Origin: Microbacteriaceae bacterium
GTDB taxonomy: Bacteria; Actinomycetota; Actinomycetes; Actinomycetales; Microbacteriaceae
NCBI GenBank assembly: GCA_004297935.1
Contig: SCRE01000014.1
Location: 186,001-250,000, forward strand
Length of the DNA stretch: 64,000 nt
Direction: 5' to 3'
In this document: positions 50,770 to 59,814 of the stretch, one piece after another
How the letters are laid out: each line of letters opens with the position of its first letter
How positions within the stretch are numbered: position 1 is the stretch's first letter
Position numbers and translations under genes: made by a program
Notes under the pieces: generated by a model
Seen by the model: only the letters and a program-made list of their open reading frames with translations
Database searches by the model: none
Told to the model about the DNA's origin: nothing

Positions 50770-51189
50770 CTAACTCCCCGTTGACACGACCGCTGTGGCA
50801 TCGATCTCGACCAGCCACTCCGGGCGGGCCAGCGCGCTGACCACTATCCCTGTTGACACTGGGAACACGCCCCGCAACCAGCGTCCGACGATACGATAGA
50901 CCGGTTCCCGGTAGCGTGGGTCGATGATGTAAATCGTGACCTTCACGATGTCGGCAAGGCTGCTACGTGCTTCACCGAGTAGCACGGCAATGTTGGCCAT
51001 GGCCGTCTCTGTCTGCGCTTCGATATCGCCGATACCCACAGATTCTCGAGTGTCCAGGTCCTGACCGATCTGCCCGCGGAGGTAGACGACCCCATTGGCA
51101 ACGACCGCCTGGCAGAGGTCATTGTCGATATTCTGCTCCGGGTACGTGTCGCGGGTGTTGAACGGTCGAATACGTGTGTGAGTCGACAT
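50770..51189 (-). CDS. RidA-family protein (YjgF/YER057c/UK114)
   Basis: A 139-residue RidA-fold protein with VVANGVVYLRGQIGQDLDT, TAMANIAVLLGEARSSLADI, VKVTIYIIDPRYREPVY and the C-terminal arginine/glutamate segment SALARPEWLVEIDATAVV. Canonical RidA hydrolyses reactive enamine/imine intermediates to keto acids and ammonia, using an Arg in this region; relatives in catabolic operons act on aminoacrylates or similar. The start follows the stop codon of the upstream monooxygenase without a gap, so an imine or enamine product of that enzyme may be its substrate. Confidence 0.88.
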   Translation of the reverse strand: MSTHTRIRPFNTRDTYPEQNIDNDLCQAVVANGVVYLRGQIGQDLDTRESVGIGDIEAQTETAMANIAVLLGEARSSLADIVKVTIYIIDPRYREPVYRIVGRWLRGVFPVSTGIVVSALARPEWLVEIDATAVVSTGS

Positions 51190-52530
51190 TTATGCAGCCC
51201 CAGATGCCGCAACCGCGGCCTTTTCTCGCAGATCGAAGTGGGATGGTTCAGAGGTCGATGTACCGACATCCAGCGGGACGTCGATGTCCTCGTGGGTGAA
51301 GTAACCTCGCTGAATCGTGATGTGTTCGGCGAGGTACTTGGCGTCGTACCATACCCCCCAGATGAAGCTCGAACCGCGTCGTGACAGCCAAGGCAGTCCC
51401 AAGAAGTAAACACCCGGCTCGTCGGACACGCCGCGTTGGTGCTTCGGCGATCCACTCTCGTCGAACGCATCGACCTGCAGCCAACTGAAGTCGACGGCGA
51501 AGCCGGTCGCCCAGACGATTGAGGTGACCCCGGCGTCGGCGAGGTTGAGTTCGAGGACGGGGTTGGTGACGCACGCCGGGTCTGACCCGAGAATGTGAGC
51601 GTCTGGCTCGATGGGAAGGTCGAGGCCATTGCGTGCGATGTACGCGTCGGCTTCAGCGAGCAGTGACAGGTAATTGGTGTCACCCTGCTCGATATTGTCG
51701 CGGAGGTTCGGCGCGAACCGCATTGTCCCGTTATCGTATGCAACAGTCCGACCGACGAGCTTGATGCCGCTGGCCGCGAGGGTACGGAAATCGACGGTGT
51801 GCCCACCGTGCGCGCCGCTGACCGCGATGGTCACGTGCTCTGCGCCACAAGGAGGAGCTGACGCCTCCCACTTGCCCAGGACCCCGAGCCACCATACGAA
51901 GTCGTGTCCGCGATACCTCCGTGGCGGCCGGTCATGCGGCCCCACGGAGAGGTAAACCTGCCGACCCGACTCCCGGAGTTCGTCGGCGATCTGCACCCCC
52001 GATGATCCAGCCCCAACCACAAGGACAGCGCCGCCAGGAAGCTGTCCCGGGTTGCGGTACGAACTTGAGTGGATCTGCGGAAGCCCCGCGCCATCGGGAA
52101 CGAGCACGGGGATGGCCGGCTTCTGAAACGGCCCAGTCGCGGCTACGACGAAGCGCGCGTCGATTCTTCCATCCGACGTCTCCACGCGAAAGCCAGGGTG
52201 CCCAATCTTCTTGTGCACGGAGGTCACCTCGACGCCGCAACGGATCGGTGCGTCGATCTTCTCCGCGTAGGCAACGAAGTAATCCGCGACCTGCTCACTC
52301 GAAGCGAAGGCATCGGGGGCGACGTCAGCGAACTCCAAATCTGGAAAGCGGTCATGCCAAGCCGGCCCGTTCGCCACAAGGGAGTCCCATCGCTCTGAGC
52401 GCCACCGCTCAGCAATGCGATGGCGTTCCAAGACGACGTGCGGCACGCCGCATTCGCTCAGCTGCCTGCTCATCGCCAGCCCAGCTTGGCCGCCGCCAAC
52501 AACGACGACCTCGACCTTTTCGCTCGGCAT
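51190..52530 (-). CDS. FAD/NAD(P)-dependent monooxygenase (FMO-like)
   Basis: A 446-residue flavoprotein with two Rossmann loops: VVVVGGGQAGLAMSRQLSEC for FAD and VLVVGAGSSGVQIADELRES for NADPH, plus VVLERHRIAERWRSERWDSL and IVWATGFAVDFSWLQVD. It is related to CzcO/YUCCA-like and Baeyer-Villiger-type enzymes. It is the first gene of a five-gene operon (monooxygenase, RidA, DUF1028, M20, ALDH) and divergent from a LysR gene. A plausible scheme is oxygenation of a nitrogen compound, hydrolysis by RidA and amidase steps, and oxidation of the aldehyde. Confidence 0.87.
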   Translation of the reverse strand: MPSEKVEVVVVGGGQAGLAMSRQLSECGVPHVVLERHRIAERWRSERWDSLVANGPAWHDRFPDLEFADVAPDAFASSEQVADYFVAYAEKIDAPIRCGVEVTSVHKKIGHPGFRVETSDGRIDARFVVAATGPFQKPAIPVLVPDGAGLPQIHSSSYRNPGQLPGGAVLVVGAGSSGVQIADELRESGRQVYLSVGPHDRPPRRYRGHDFVWWLGVLGKWEASAPPCGAEHVTIAVSGAHGGHTVDFRTLAASGIKLVGRTVAYDNGTMRFAPNLRDNIEQGDTNYLSLLAEADAYIARNGLDLPIEPDAHILGSDPACVTNPVLELNLADAGVTSIVWATGFAVDFSWLQVDAFDESGSPKHQRGVSDEPGVYFLGLPWLSRRGSSFIWGVWYDAKYLAEHITIQRGYFTHEDIDVPLDVGTSTSEPSHFDLREKAAVAASGAA

Positions 52531-52633
52531 ACGGACCTCTCTGGTTCTGAAAATTGGTTCGTGACACTAAAAACTCAGGCTATGCACCGAATCATCAACC
52601 GCATACTGTCGATATTTGAAGGATTGCATCTGA

Positions 52634-52645
52634 TGTATTGATACA
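52634..52645. promoter_or_regulatory. Dyad in the divergent spacer upstream of the LysR gene
   Basis: TGTAT and ATACA face each other around TG, ten bases before the LysR start at 52655. The size and place suit part of a LysR-type binding site serving both directions. It is short and could be chance. Confidence 0.35.
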
Positions 52646-52654
52646 GTTCGGGAC

Positions 52655-53584
52655 ATGGCCCGCTTCAACCGACCCGATATGACGCTGGCGCAGTTGCAGT
52701 ATTTCGTTACTGCCGCCACCAGACGGTCCATGACCGACGCATCCCGCGATCTGCACGTCGCTCAGTCCGCGATATCTACCGCAATCGCACAACTTGAGCG
52801 GTCGCTGGGCGTGCAGCTCTTTGTCCGTCAGCGCAGCAAAGGACTTGCTCTGACGGATGCCGGTGAGCAGCTGCTCCGCGACTCACGATCGCTACTTGCA
52901 CAGGTCGACGAGATGACCGACAGTGTGCGTGGTCAGCACTATGAGGTGCGCGGTACGCTGCGTCTCGCTTGCTTCGTGACGCTGGCGCCCTTCGTGCTGC
53001 CGAAGCTGATCTCACGCGTCAAGCAGGAACATCCCCTTCTCCACATCGAGATCCTTGAAGCTGATTTCGACGGCATGGCGGAGCTGCTCCTCAATGGCGC
53101 GGTGGAAGGTGCCATCGCGTACGACTTCGGCGACGTGCACAACCTCACCTTCGACTACCTGTTTACTACGGCTCCGCACGTGATCCTGCCGGCGGACCAC
53201 CCTCTCGCGCACCGGAAACGACTGAAACTGACTGAACTCGCTGGTGAGGACCTCGTGCTGCTCGACATCCCCCACTCGCGCGAGTACTTTCTCGGCATGC
53301 TTGAGGCTGCGGGCGTGCCACCACAGATCCGGTACAGCTCGCACAGCTACGAAACGGTCCGCTCGCTCGTGGCACGCGGACACGGCTACTCCATACTTAA
53401 CCAGATACCGCAGTCGCCGCAGACCTACGACGGCGGCGAGCTAAAGGCGATCCAGATCGCCGGCGAGGTGCAATCCCTGAACGTGTGCTTCGTTCGTGTC
53501 ACCAAGGTGCGGCCGACCTCGCGGGCAAAAGTGATCGGTGTCCTCGCTCGCGAGATGTTTGGAACAGGATCCGTTCTGCAGTAA
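52655..53584 (+). CDS. LysR-family transcriptional regulator
   Basis: A 309-residue LysR protein: LAQLQYFVTAATRRSMTDAS, RDLHVAQSAISTAIAQLERS, LGVQLFVRQRSKGLALTDAG, then an effector domain with FVTLAPFVLPKLISRVKQEH and LVLLDIPHSREYFLGMLEAA. It is divergent from the monooxygenase/RidA operon with 124 bases between starts and is the obvious candidate activator. The next rightward gene on the same strand is the permease at 54251, which it might also affect. Confidence 0.88.
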   Translation: MARFNRPDMTLAQLQYFVTAATRRSMTDASRDLHVAQSAISTAIAQLERSLGVQLFVRQRSKGLALTDAGEQLLRDSRSLLAQVDEMTDSVRGQHYEVRGTLRLACFVTLAPFVLPKLISRVKQEHPLLHIEILEADFDGMAELLLNGAVEGAIAYDFGDVHNLTFDYLFTTAPHVILPADHPLAHRKRLKLTELAGEDLVLLDIPHSREYFLGMLEAAGVPPQIRYSSHSYETVRSLVARGHGYSILNQIPQSPQTYDGGELKAIQIAGEVQSLNVCFVRVTKVRPTSRAKVIGVLAREMFGTGSVLQ

Positions 53585-54250
53585 CGGTGGTCGCTTTGCC
53601 GCTGTAACACGGCTATCGAGCTTGTTGGCGCCCACAGGGGAGTTCACCGCTCGGTTTCAGTGAAAGGGTGGCTCTGCTTGAGTGGAAATTCGGGTGTCGT
53701 CAAACTGAACGATGGAAGCGGGCCTCCGTGAAGCACGTGGCGCAGAGGTGTTCGGTCTATCCACGAGGCCACATGCTTCGTAATGGACAAGCCATTACGG
53801 CCGGTTGATACCGTGCACCCATTGATGTCGCCATCAACCGTCAAGCCGAGACGGTGGCAGAAGAGGTGGTGGTGGTGCACCCACAAAGGGTCTGAGATCT
53901 GTCCCGTCATTTGGATAGCCCAAGGGAGAATTCCCTCGGTTGGCGTCACTTCGCCTTCGCCACTTACAGCCGTCATGCCGCGAGTATGGATACGTTGCGT
54001 CATCACTTTTTCGGATAGTGCGCTTCTCTAAACAAGGGACCAGATCTATGGCAATTGACGAGTGGCATCGCTAGCGTGATGACGCATGCAAAGGGGTGAA
54101 CGACGTACTTCACGCGCCGCGCAAGTGCTGGCTTCGTTCAGTCAAGAGATTCGCACATAGTTACGGCCATCACTGCGGATCGATCTCGCGTAACTTGCGG
54201 TATTTGAACCGGATATGACGAAGAAGTCATTTTGTTGAAAGGGAATTCCA
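53585..54250. other. Intergenic stretch at a change of base composition
   Basis: About 650 bases with one doubtful small gene (53644-53976, minus). From here to about 59820 the coding sequence uses more A and T at third positions than the modules before it, by eye. GTTGAAAGGGAATTCC just before 54251 supplies the ribosome-binding site of the next permease. No insertion-sequence ends seen. Confidence 0.4.
53644..53976 (-). CDS. Doubtful small hypothetical protein
   Basis: A 110-residue frame (TAVSGEGEVTPTEGILPWAI and onwards) with mixed composition and a histidine run VHHHHLFCHRLG. I recognise no family, see no clear ribosome-binding site and no operon partner. It may be a chance frame or a worn gene. 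Confidence 0.2.
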   Translation of the reverse strand: MTAVSGEGEVTPTEGILPWAIQMTGQISDPLWVHHHHLFCHRLGLTVDGDINGCTVSTGRNGLSITKHVASWIDRTPLRHVLHGGPLPSFSLTTPEFPLKQSHPFTETER

Positions 54251-55696
54251 ATGGAGACGCCTAATAGTGAGGCAACAAACGTTCCGGTACTAGAAATAAG
54301 GACGGTTCGCCCAATTCCATTGGATGAACGGCATGGCAAGGGTCGGAACCTGTTTACAATTTGGTTCACCGCCAACATGAGTCCAGTAGCTTTTATCACT
54401 GGCGCCCTTGGGCCAACCGTATTTGGTCTTAGCTTTTGGTGGAGCATCGTCGCGATGGTTATTGGGGCCTGCCTTGGTGCCCTCTTGATGGCCTTTCACA
54501 GCGCACAAGGACCGCGTCTCGGGCTGCCCCAGATGATCCAAAGTCGGGGGCAGTTTGGAGCTATCGGCGCGATCGTGATCATGATTATTGTCGTCCTAAT
54601 GTACCTTGGGTTCTTCGCTTCCGCGGCAGCTCTGGCGGGACAATCGACCGAGATCGCAGTAGGAGGACTGGGCACGAATGCGTGGATTGTAATCACCTCA
54701 CTGCTTAGCGTGGTGGTTGCAGCGCTGGGTTACCGCTATCTGCATTTCATGGGCAACGTAGGCACCGTGTTGTGTGGTGGAGTGATGCTTGCCTCCGCGA
54801 TTGTTCTAGCCGTGAATGGTCAAGCGTCAGCTGACTTCTTTTCACGTGGCGGATTCAACGGCGTTGGATTCTTGGCGATGTTCTCCATAACAGCGATGTG
54901 GGTAATTGCGTTCGCTCCCTATGTCTCCGACTACTCTCGCTACATGCCACCCACATTTGCTGGAGTCAAGTCCACTTTCTGGAACACGTACGCGGGCGTG
55001 ATTCTCGGCGCGTGCACGCCGATAACCCTTGGCGTGGCGCTTGCTATCGCGGTACCGGGTAAAGACGCGAACAATTTACTCGCCGGGACGGCGGCCGTTC
55101 TTGGTACGCCGATGTCTGACGCGCTGTTGCTGGCCTTTGTGTTTGTCGTCATCCACGCTAATGCGATGAACCTATACGGCGGAGCGTTGACTCTCTTGTC
55201 GTGTATCCAAACTGCTTACGTCTCTTGGAACCCAGGTGCCCGAGCACGCATCGTGGCTGCGACGATTATGGCGTTCGTAGCGGTCACGGTAGGCATTGTA
55301 TTCAGTGGAGATTTCGTCAACAATTACGAAAGCTTCATATCCCTGCTCATTTACACTCTGATCCCGTGGAGCATCATCAACCTTCTGGACTTCTATGTTG
55401 TTAGGAAGGGGCACTATGACCTCACGTCGCTACTGGCACGTCACGCAGGCATATACGGCAATTTCCGCTGGCCTGCTCTCATCACTTATGCAGTTGCAAT
55501 CATCTGCCAAATTCCGTTTATGTCATCACCAATGTATACAGGGGTAGTCGCCAAGATGCTCTCGGGGGCAGACATTTCCTGGATCGTTTGCGTGATCGTC
55601 ACTGTGCCCCTCTATTTGTGGCTCTCAAGAAACGAACGAGACAAGTTCGAGCCGGCGTCACCGACGCGCTCCGCTGGACTATCCGTCGTGGAGTGA
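54251..55696 (+). CDS. NCS1-family permease (purine-cytosine permease type)
   Basis: A 481-residue carrier with about twelve helices: LFTIWFTANMSPVAFITGAL, AFHSAQGPRLGLPQMIQSRG, FAPYVSDYSRYMPP and LIPWSIINLLDFYVVRKGHY. It is the closest relative within the window of the permease at 19266. The coding sequence is noticeably less GC-rich. GAAAGGGAATTCC precedes the ATG. It stands 89 bases before the E1 alpha gene and should import the starting compound of the E1/lipoyl pathway. Confidence 0.88.
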   Translation: METPNSEATNVPVLEIRTVRPIPLDERHGKGRNLFTIWFTANMSPVAFITGALGPTVFGLSFWWSIVAMVIGACLGALLMAFHSAQGPRLGLPQMIQSRGQFGAIGAIVIMIIVVLMYLGFFASAAALAGQSTEIAVGGLGTNAWIVITSLLSVVVAALGYRYLHFMGNVGTVLCGGVMLASAIVLAVNGQASADFFSRGGFNGVGFLAMFSITAMWVIAFAPYVSDYSRYMPPTFAGVKSTFWNTYAGVILGACTPITLGVALAIAVPGKDANNLLAGTAAVLGTPMSDALLLAFVFVVIHANAMNLYGGALTLLSCIQTAYVSWNPGARARIVAATIMAFVAVTVGIVFSGDFVNNYESFISLLIYTLIPWSIINLLDFYVVRKGHYDLTSLLARHAGIYGNFRWPALITYAVAIICQIPFMSSPMYTGVVAKMLSGADISWIVCVIVTVPLYLWLSRNERDKFEPASPTRSAGLSVVE

Positions 55697-55785
55697 ATAC
55701 TCGTGGTACCAAGCATTTGTTGGCACCCGCTGGACCTATTAGTCACTATCGCGAGATTGGCCCAGCGGCATGTTGAGGAGAAGCA

Positions 55786-56772
55786 ATGACTGTGTTAGAG
55801 CAGAAGCAGAATCGGACAGTAACGGCCGAGCTTACGGGTGCGTATAGAACGATGCTGACAATTCGGCAGTTCGAAGAAACAGTGCGCAAGGAATTCGCAC
55901 ACGGAAATATTCCAGGCTTCGTGCATCTCTATGCAGGCGAGGAGGCGATCGCAGTCGGGGCATGCGCAGATCTCAGTGAGGGCGACTGGATCGTGAGCAC
56001 CCACAGAGGACACGGTCATGCGATCGCCAAGGGGTGTGACCTCTCCGGGATGATGATTGAGATATTTGGCAGAGCTGGCGGCCTTTGCAACGGCAAGGGT
56101 GGTTCCATGCATTTAGCGGATATCAAGCGTGGAATGCTCGGTGCAAATGCGATAGTCGGTGCTAACGCACCACTTATTTGCGGTGCGGGGCTTGCGTCAC
56201 AAGTGAAAGGGAACGGTTCGATCGGAGTTTCATTTACTGGCGATGGCGGGACAAACCAGGGCTCGTTCCTCGAAAGCTTGAATCTGGCGGCCGTTTGGAA
56301 GTTGCCGGTCGTGTTTGTGGTCGAGGACAACGGATACGGTGAGGCGACGAGTCGGCCAGGTCATCAGGCTGTAGAAGACCTCGCGGCGCGCGCCCGCGGA
56401 TTCGGAATGCCAGGGGTCACAGTCGACGGTAGAGACTTCTGGGCCGTTCGCGATGCTATGAAGGAGTGCGTCGCTCGTGCACGGGACGGACAGGGACCGA
56501 GCATGCTTATTGCGCGCGCCCCGCGCTTCTATGGTCATTATGAGGGGGATCCACAGACGTATCGGAGCAAGGATGAATTGAAGCTGGCGGGCACGGATGA
56601 GGACTGCCTGGTGGTCTTCCGGCGGCGAGTACTTGAGGAAGGAAGCATCGACGAGACGATGCTTGAGACAATCAACGATGAGGTCAAGGGTGAACTAGCT
56701 GCCGCACTGAGTGCGGCCAGAGCTGCACCGATGCCCTCCGGCGACGTGCTTCTTACCGATTTGTACGCATAA
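55786..56772 (+). CDS. Thiamine-diphosphate-dependent 2-oxo-acid/acetoin dehydrogenase E1 alpha subunit
   Basis: A 328-residue E1 alpha of the PDH/AcoA type. The TPP-Mg motif is GDGGTNQGSFLESLNLAAVW with the downstream VVFVVEDNGYGEATS. Other family segments are IRQFEETVRKEFAHGNIPGF, HLYAGEEAIAVGACADL, STHRGHGHAIAKG and GGSMHLADIKRGMLGANAIV, the last typical of the acetoin-dehydrogenase branch. GAGGAGAAGC precedes the ATG. It forms an alpha2beta2 enzyme with the next gene and decarboxylates or cleaves its substrate, transferring a two-carbon-type group to a lipoyl arm. Confidence 0.9.
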   Translation: MTVLEQKQNRTVTAELTGAYRTMLTIRQFEETVRKEFAHGNIPGFVHLYAGEEAIAVGACADLSEGDWIVSTHRGHGHAIAKGCDLSGMMIEIFGRAGGLCNGKGGSMHLADIKRGMLGANAIVGANAPLICGAGLASQVKGNGSIGVSFTGDGGTNQGSFLESLNLAAVWKLPVVFVVEDNGYGEATSRPGHQAVEDLAARARGFGMPGVTVDGRDFWAVRDAMKECVARARDGQGPSMLIARAPRFYGHYEGDPQTYRSKDELKLAGTDEDCLVVFRRRVLEEGSIDETMLETINDEVKGELAAALSAARAAPMPSGDVLLTDLYA

Positions 56773-56797
56773 CAGAGATCTGACAAGGAAGATTATC

Positions 56798-57844
56798 ATG
56801 CCAATCGTTACATATCGCCAAGCACTCAATGCTTGCTTGCACGACGAGATGTCGAAGAACCCTGATGTCGTAGTTTTTGGTGAGGATGTTGTAGGTGGGT
56901 TGGGGACTAAAGGGCTAGAGGAGCGAGAACTCGATGAGGCATGGGGCGGAGTAATGGGGGTCACGAAGGGCCTCAGACGCAAATTTGGAGATCGCGTACG
57001 CGACACTCCCATTAGCGAATCCGCAATTGTCGGTGCCGCGGTGGGGGCTGCAGTTTCTGGACTGCGGCCAGTCGTCGAGTTGATGTATGTGGATTTTATC
57101 GGCGTCTGTCTCGATCAACTAATGAATCAAGCTGCGAAATTGCGGTACATGTTCGGCGGAAACGCGAAGGTCCCGATGGTCGTGCGCTCGATGTACGGGG
57201 CGGGATTCTCCGCTGGCGCTCAGCATTCACAGGCTCTCTACCCAATGTTGATGCACATTCCCGGGCTTAAGGTCGTCGCGCCTTCAACTCCGCAGAGCGC
57301 CTATGGACTACTCAAGTCAGCCATAAGAGACGAAAATCCGGTGATCTTTCTCGAACATAAGATGCTCTATGACAGCAAGGGTGAGGTTGACTACTCCGCA
57401 CCCGATATTGCACTCGGGAAGGCCGCCACCGTTCGATCTGGCGACGACATCACGATAGTCGCTGTAGGGCGCATGGTCGGAATCGCGACTGAGGCAGCAA
57501 ATCAGATCTTGGAGGAACGCGGCATCGATTGCGAAGTGATCGACGTGCAGTCTCTGGCTCCGCTAGACGAGGAGTCAATTCTGGTCTCCGTGCGGAAAAC
57601 TGGGCATCTCGTAGTGGTCGACGAGGCATATCCGCGTTGTGGCTTCGCGAGTGAAGTGACTTCGATCGTCGCGATCAAAGGGTTTGCCTCGCTTAAGGCG
57701 CCAATCGTCGCGGTGACGCCACCAGAGATACCCGTTCCATTCGCCCCTTCACTTGAGGCACTCTATGTTCCGGACGTCGACTCAGTGGTTGGGGCCGTTG
57801 AGATGTGTATGCATAGTGGAGTAAGGAGCATCGTAAGTGTCTGA
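56798..57844 (+). CDS. 2-oxo-acid/acetoin dehydrogenase E1 beta subunit
   Basis: A 348-residue E1 beta (transketolase pyrimidine and C-terminal domains): VTYRQALNACLHDEMSKNPD, VVVFGEDVVGGLGTKGLEER, DTPISESAIVGAAVGAAVSG, LRPVVELMYVDFIGVCLDQL, QHSQALYPMLMHIPGLKVVA and DVQSLAPLDEESILVSVRKT. The TPP-activating Glu is in SESAIVG. ATG 56798 follows AAGGAAG. It overlaps the lipoyl-domain gene by eight bases, so subunit and carrier are made together. Confidence 0.9.
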   Translation: MPIVTYRQALNACLHDEMSKNPDVVVFGEDVVGGLGTKGLEERELDEAWGGVMGVTKGLRRKFGDRVRDTPISESAIVGAAVGAAVSGLRPVVELMYVDFIGVCLDQLMNQAAKLRYMFGGNAKVPMVVRSMYGAGFSAGAQHSQALYPMLMHIPGLKVVAPSTPQSAYGLLKSAIRDENPVIFLEHKMLYDSKGEVDYSAPDIALGKAATVRSGDDITIVAVGRMVGIATEAANQILEERGIDCEVIDVQSLAPLDEESILVSVRKTGHLVVVDEAYPRCGFASEVTSIVAIKGFASLKAPIVAVTPPEIPVPFAPSLEALYVPDVDSVVGAVEMCMHSGVRSIVSV

Positions 57845-58154
57845 GAATCAGTCTCACCACCAAGTAGATGATGTGGTAATGCCCAAGCTCGGTATGTCAA
57901 TGACCACAGGGGTCATTGGAACCTGGCTCGTTCTAGACGGAACACACGTCATTGCAGAACAAGAAATTGCCGAGATCGAGACCGACAAGATCACTACGCC
58001 GTTGCTTGCGGAGAAGTCCGGGTACTTCTACGAAGTTCTTCCGGTTGACTCCGAGGTCGAAGTAGGGACGATCATCGGCCTCCTTTCATCTGAAGCTCTC
58101 ATGGATGACGAATTGTTGGAGATTAGGAGGGGTCGTGTCCTCTCCAACGAGTGA
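57837..58154 (+). CDS. Stand-alone lipoyl-domain protein
   Basis: A 105-residue protein consisting of one lipoyl domain: VVMPKLGMSMTTGVIGTWLV and EQEIAEIETDKITTPLLAEK, with K51 in the ETDKI turn as the lipoylation site, and GYFYEVLPVDSEVEVGTIIG. E2 proteins normally continue with a peripheral-subunit-binding domain and an acyltransferase core of 200 or more residues; here the gene ends after a short charged tail (LLEIRRGRVLSNE) and the next reading frame is an SDR. It overlaps E1 beta by eight bases and the SDR by twenty. No E2 core and no E3 gene are present in the operon. Confidence 0.88.
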   Translation: MSENQSHHQVDDVVMPKLGMSMTTGVIGTWLVLDGTHVIAEQEIAEIETDKITTPLLAEKSGYFYEVLPVDSEVEVGTIIGLLSSEALMDDELLEIRRGRVLSNE

Positions 58155-58920
58155 GGGTGCGCCTCATGTGAGACCGTTCGATTTGAGCGGACGCACCGCC
58201 CTAGTCGTAGGCGGAACTGGCGGTATCGGTGCCGGTGTGGTTAGGGCCCTTCGGCTGGCCAATGCCCAGGTATGTGTCGGTGATGTCAGCGTGATGACAG
58301 AAGGACCTCTCCCGTGGGATCAGTCGGTTCTGACGATACCAATGGACATCACTAACGAAACTAGTGTTGCCGAGGGTGTCCAACGAGCTCAAGATCTGGG
58401 AAGGGTATCCATACTCGTCAATTGCGCTGGGGTTCTACATGTGAGGGACTCTGTCGAAGTTTCATTAGAAGCGTGGCGCGCGCTAATGCGTGTAAACCTA
58501 GAAGGGACGTTTCTAACTTGTCGCGAGTTCGTCAAGAGTAGATTCAAATACCAAGTCGATCGAGGCGATGACGCATCGATTGTAAACATTTCCTCCGTGG
58601 CTGGAAAGCTCGGTGACCCTAAATTGGCAGCTTATAGCGCTTCCAAGGCGGGTATCATCGGGCTCACTCAGGCGCTTGCACGCGAGTGGGGTGGGGTCGG
58701 CGTCAGGGTCAATAGTGTCTGCCCAGGTGTCGTTGAAACGAGCATGATTGAAGATTTGGCAAGTGACTGGGGGGTAGAGGTCAGCGACGTAGTCGCTGAC
58801 CAGGTGTTGAGGGTTGCGCAAACGCCGCTGGACATAGGGCGTGCGTGCGTGTTTCTGTCAGCTATGAGTGTCATGACAGGCCAGAGCATCAACGTCGATG
58901 GCGGGACCGTCTTCCACTAG
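58135..58920 (+). CDS. Short-chain dehydrogenase/reductase
   Basis: An SDR of about 261 residues: RTALVVGGTGGIGAGVVRAL, ILVNCAGVLHVRDS, Ser in SIVNISSVAGKLGD and the AYSASKAGIIGLTQ active site, ending GQSINVDGGTVFH. GTG 58135 is chosen because TTAGGAGGGG stands directly before it, although the spacing is short; GTG 58168 is possible. The gene begins inside the lipoyl-domain gene, showing coupled translation. It probably prepares the substrate for, or uses the product of, the E1 enzyme; diacetyl/acetoin-type reductases belong to this family. Confidence 0.85.
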   Translation: MSSPTSEGAPHVRPFDLSGRTALVVGGTGGIGAGVVRALRLANAQVCVGDVSVMTEGPLPWDQSVLTIPMDITNETSVAEGVQRAQDLGRVSILVNCAGVLHVRDSVEVSLEAWRALMRVNLEGTFLTCREFVKSRFKYQVDRGDDASIVNISSVAGKLGDPKLAAYSASKAGIIGLTQALAREWGGVGVRVNSVCPGVVETSMIEDLASDWGVEVSDVVADQVLRVAQTPLDIGRACVFLSAMSVMTGQSINVDGGTVFH

Positions 58921-59061
58921 GCAAAATCGCGGCGCTATCTATCAGGAGGTGGGGATGACTATGTGCCGTTCTCTCTAACTACCGGCCGCGGGTCGGCAGA
59001 CTCCCGGGATAGACCAGTGAATTGTCAGCACAAGAAACTGGCATCGTCGAGAGGTGAAATC

Positions 59062-59814
59062 ATGACAGTACCAGGGCAGCAAGTTGCGCTCATTTCGGGA
59101 GGAGCAGGCGGGATCGGCCAGGCAGCTGCAAAGGTCTTAGCGAAGCAGGGATTCCATATTGTTATAGCCGATTTGCGATCATCCGTTGGACAGAAGGTCG
59201 CTTCCGCGCTTCGGAATGATGGACACTCGGCGTCGTTTTGCGAACTAGACGTGACCAACGAACGTGGATGGGACGATGCTGTTCAGACGGCAAGAGACAA
59301 CGGGGACTTGAAGGCGCTTGTGAACGCCGCAGGTATAGCGCCGTGGGGAGGTGACGTGGAAACTGAACAGATTGATAGTTGGACGAAGGTCGTGGCGATC
59401 AATCAAACTGGTGTCTGGCTTGGGATGAAGGCGGTTGGGAGATCGATGCGAGAGTCGGGTGGTGGATCGGTTGTCAATCTATCCTCAATCTTCTCCACTG
59501 TTGGTGGGTACGGCGAAGAAATCGCTTATCACAGTTCAAAGGGTGCAGTTCGCGCAATGACCAAGAGCGCTGCGGTGTATTGGGCGAGAACTGGGATTCG
59601 AGTGAATTCGGTTCATCCGGGATTCATCGCGACGGAAATGGTATTGGCCGGCTTGGACCAACGACATGAAGAGTTGATTATGCAGTCGACCCCCATGGGG
59701 CGCCTTGGTGCTCCCGTAGAGGTCGCCGAAGTAATTGGGTTTCTGTGTTCGCCTGCATCTTCATATATGACTGGATCAGAAGTCTATGTGGACGGTGGCT
59801 ATACAGCGGTTTAG
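59062..59814 (+). CDS. Short-chain dehydrogenase/reductase
   Basis: A 250-residue [23 protein letters not shown], Asp in [25 protein letters not shown], Ser in [16 protein letters not shown] and [26 protein letters not shown] follows. ATG 59062 has GAGAGGTGAAATC upstream. It lies about 140 bases after the preceding SDR and closes the permease/E1/lipoyl operon. Two SDRs beside an E1 suggest interconversion of a hydroxy-ketone or diol before cleavage. Confidence 0.85.
   Translation: MTVPGQQVALISGGAGGIGQAAAKVLAKQGFHIVIADLRSSVGQKVASALRNDGHSASFCELDVTNERGWDDAVQTARDNGDLKALVNAAGIAPWGGDVETEQIDSWTKVVAINQTGVWLGMKAVGRSMRESGGGSVVNLSSIFSTVGGYGEEIAYHSSKGAVRAMTKSAAVYWARTGIRVNSVHPGFIATEMVLAGLDQRHEELIMQSTPMGRLGAPVEVAEVIGFLCSPASSYMTGSEVYVDGGYTAV

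Noticed and set aside
55786-58154. Annotation as a standard acetoin dehydrogenase operon
   Set aside because: No E2 catalytic core, no E3 and no AcoR-type regulator are present; only the E1 subunits and a lipoyl domain match.
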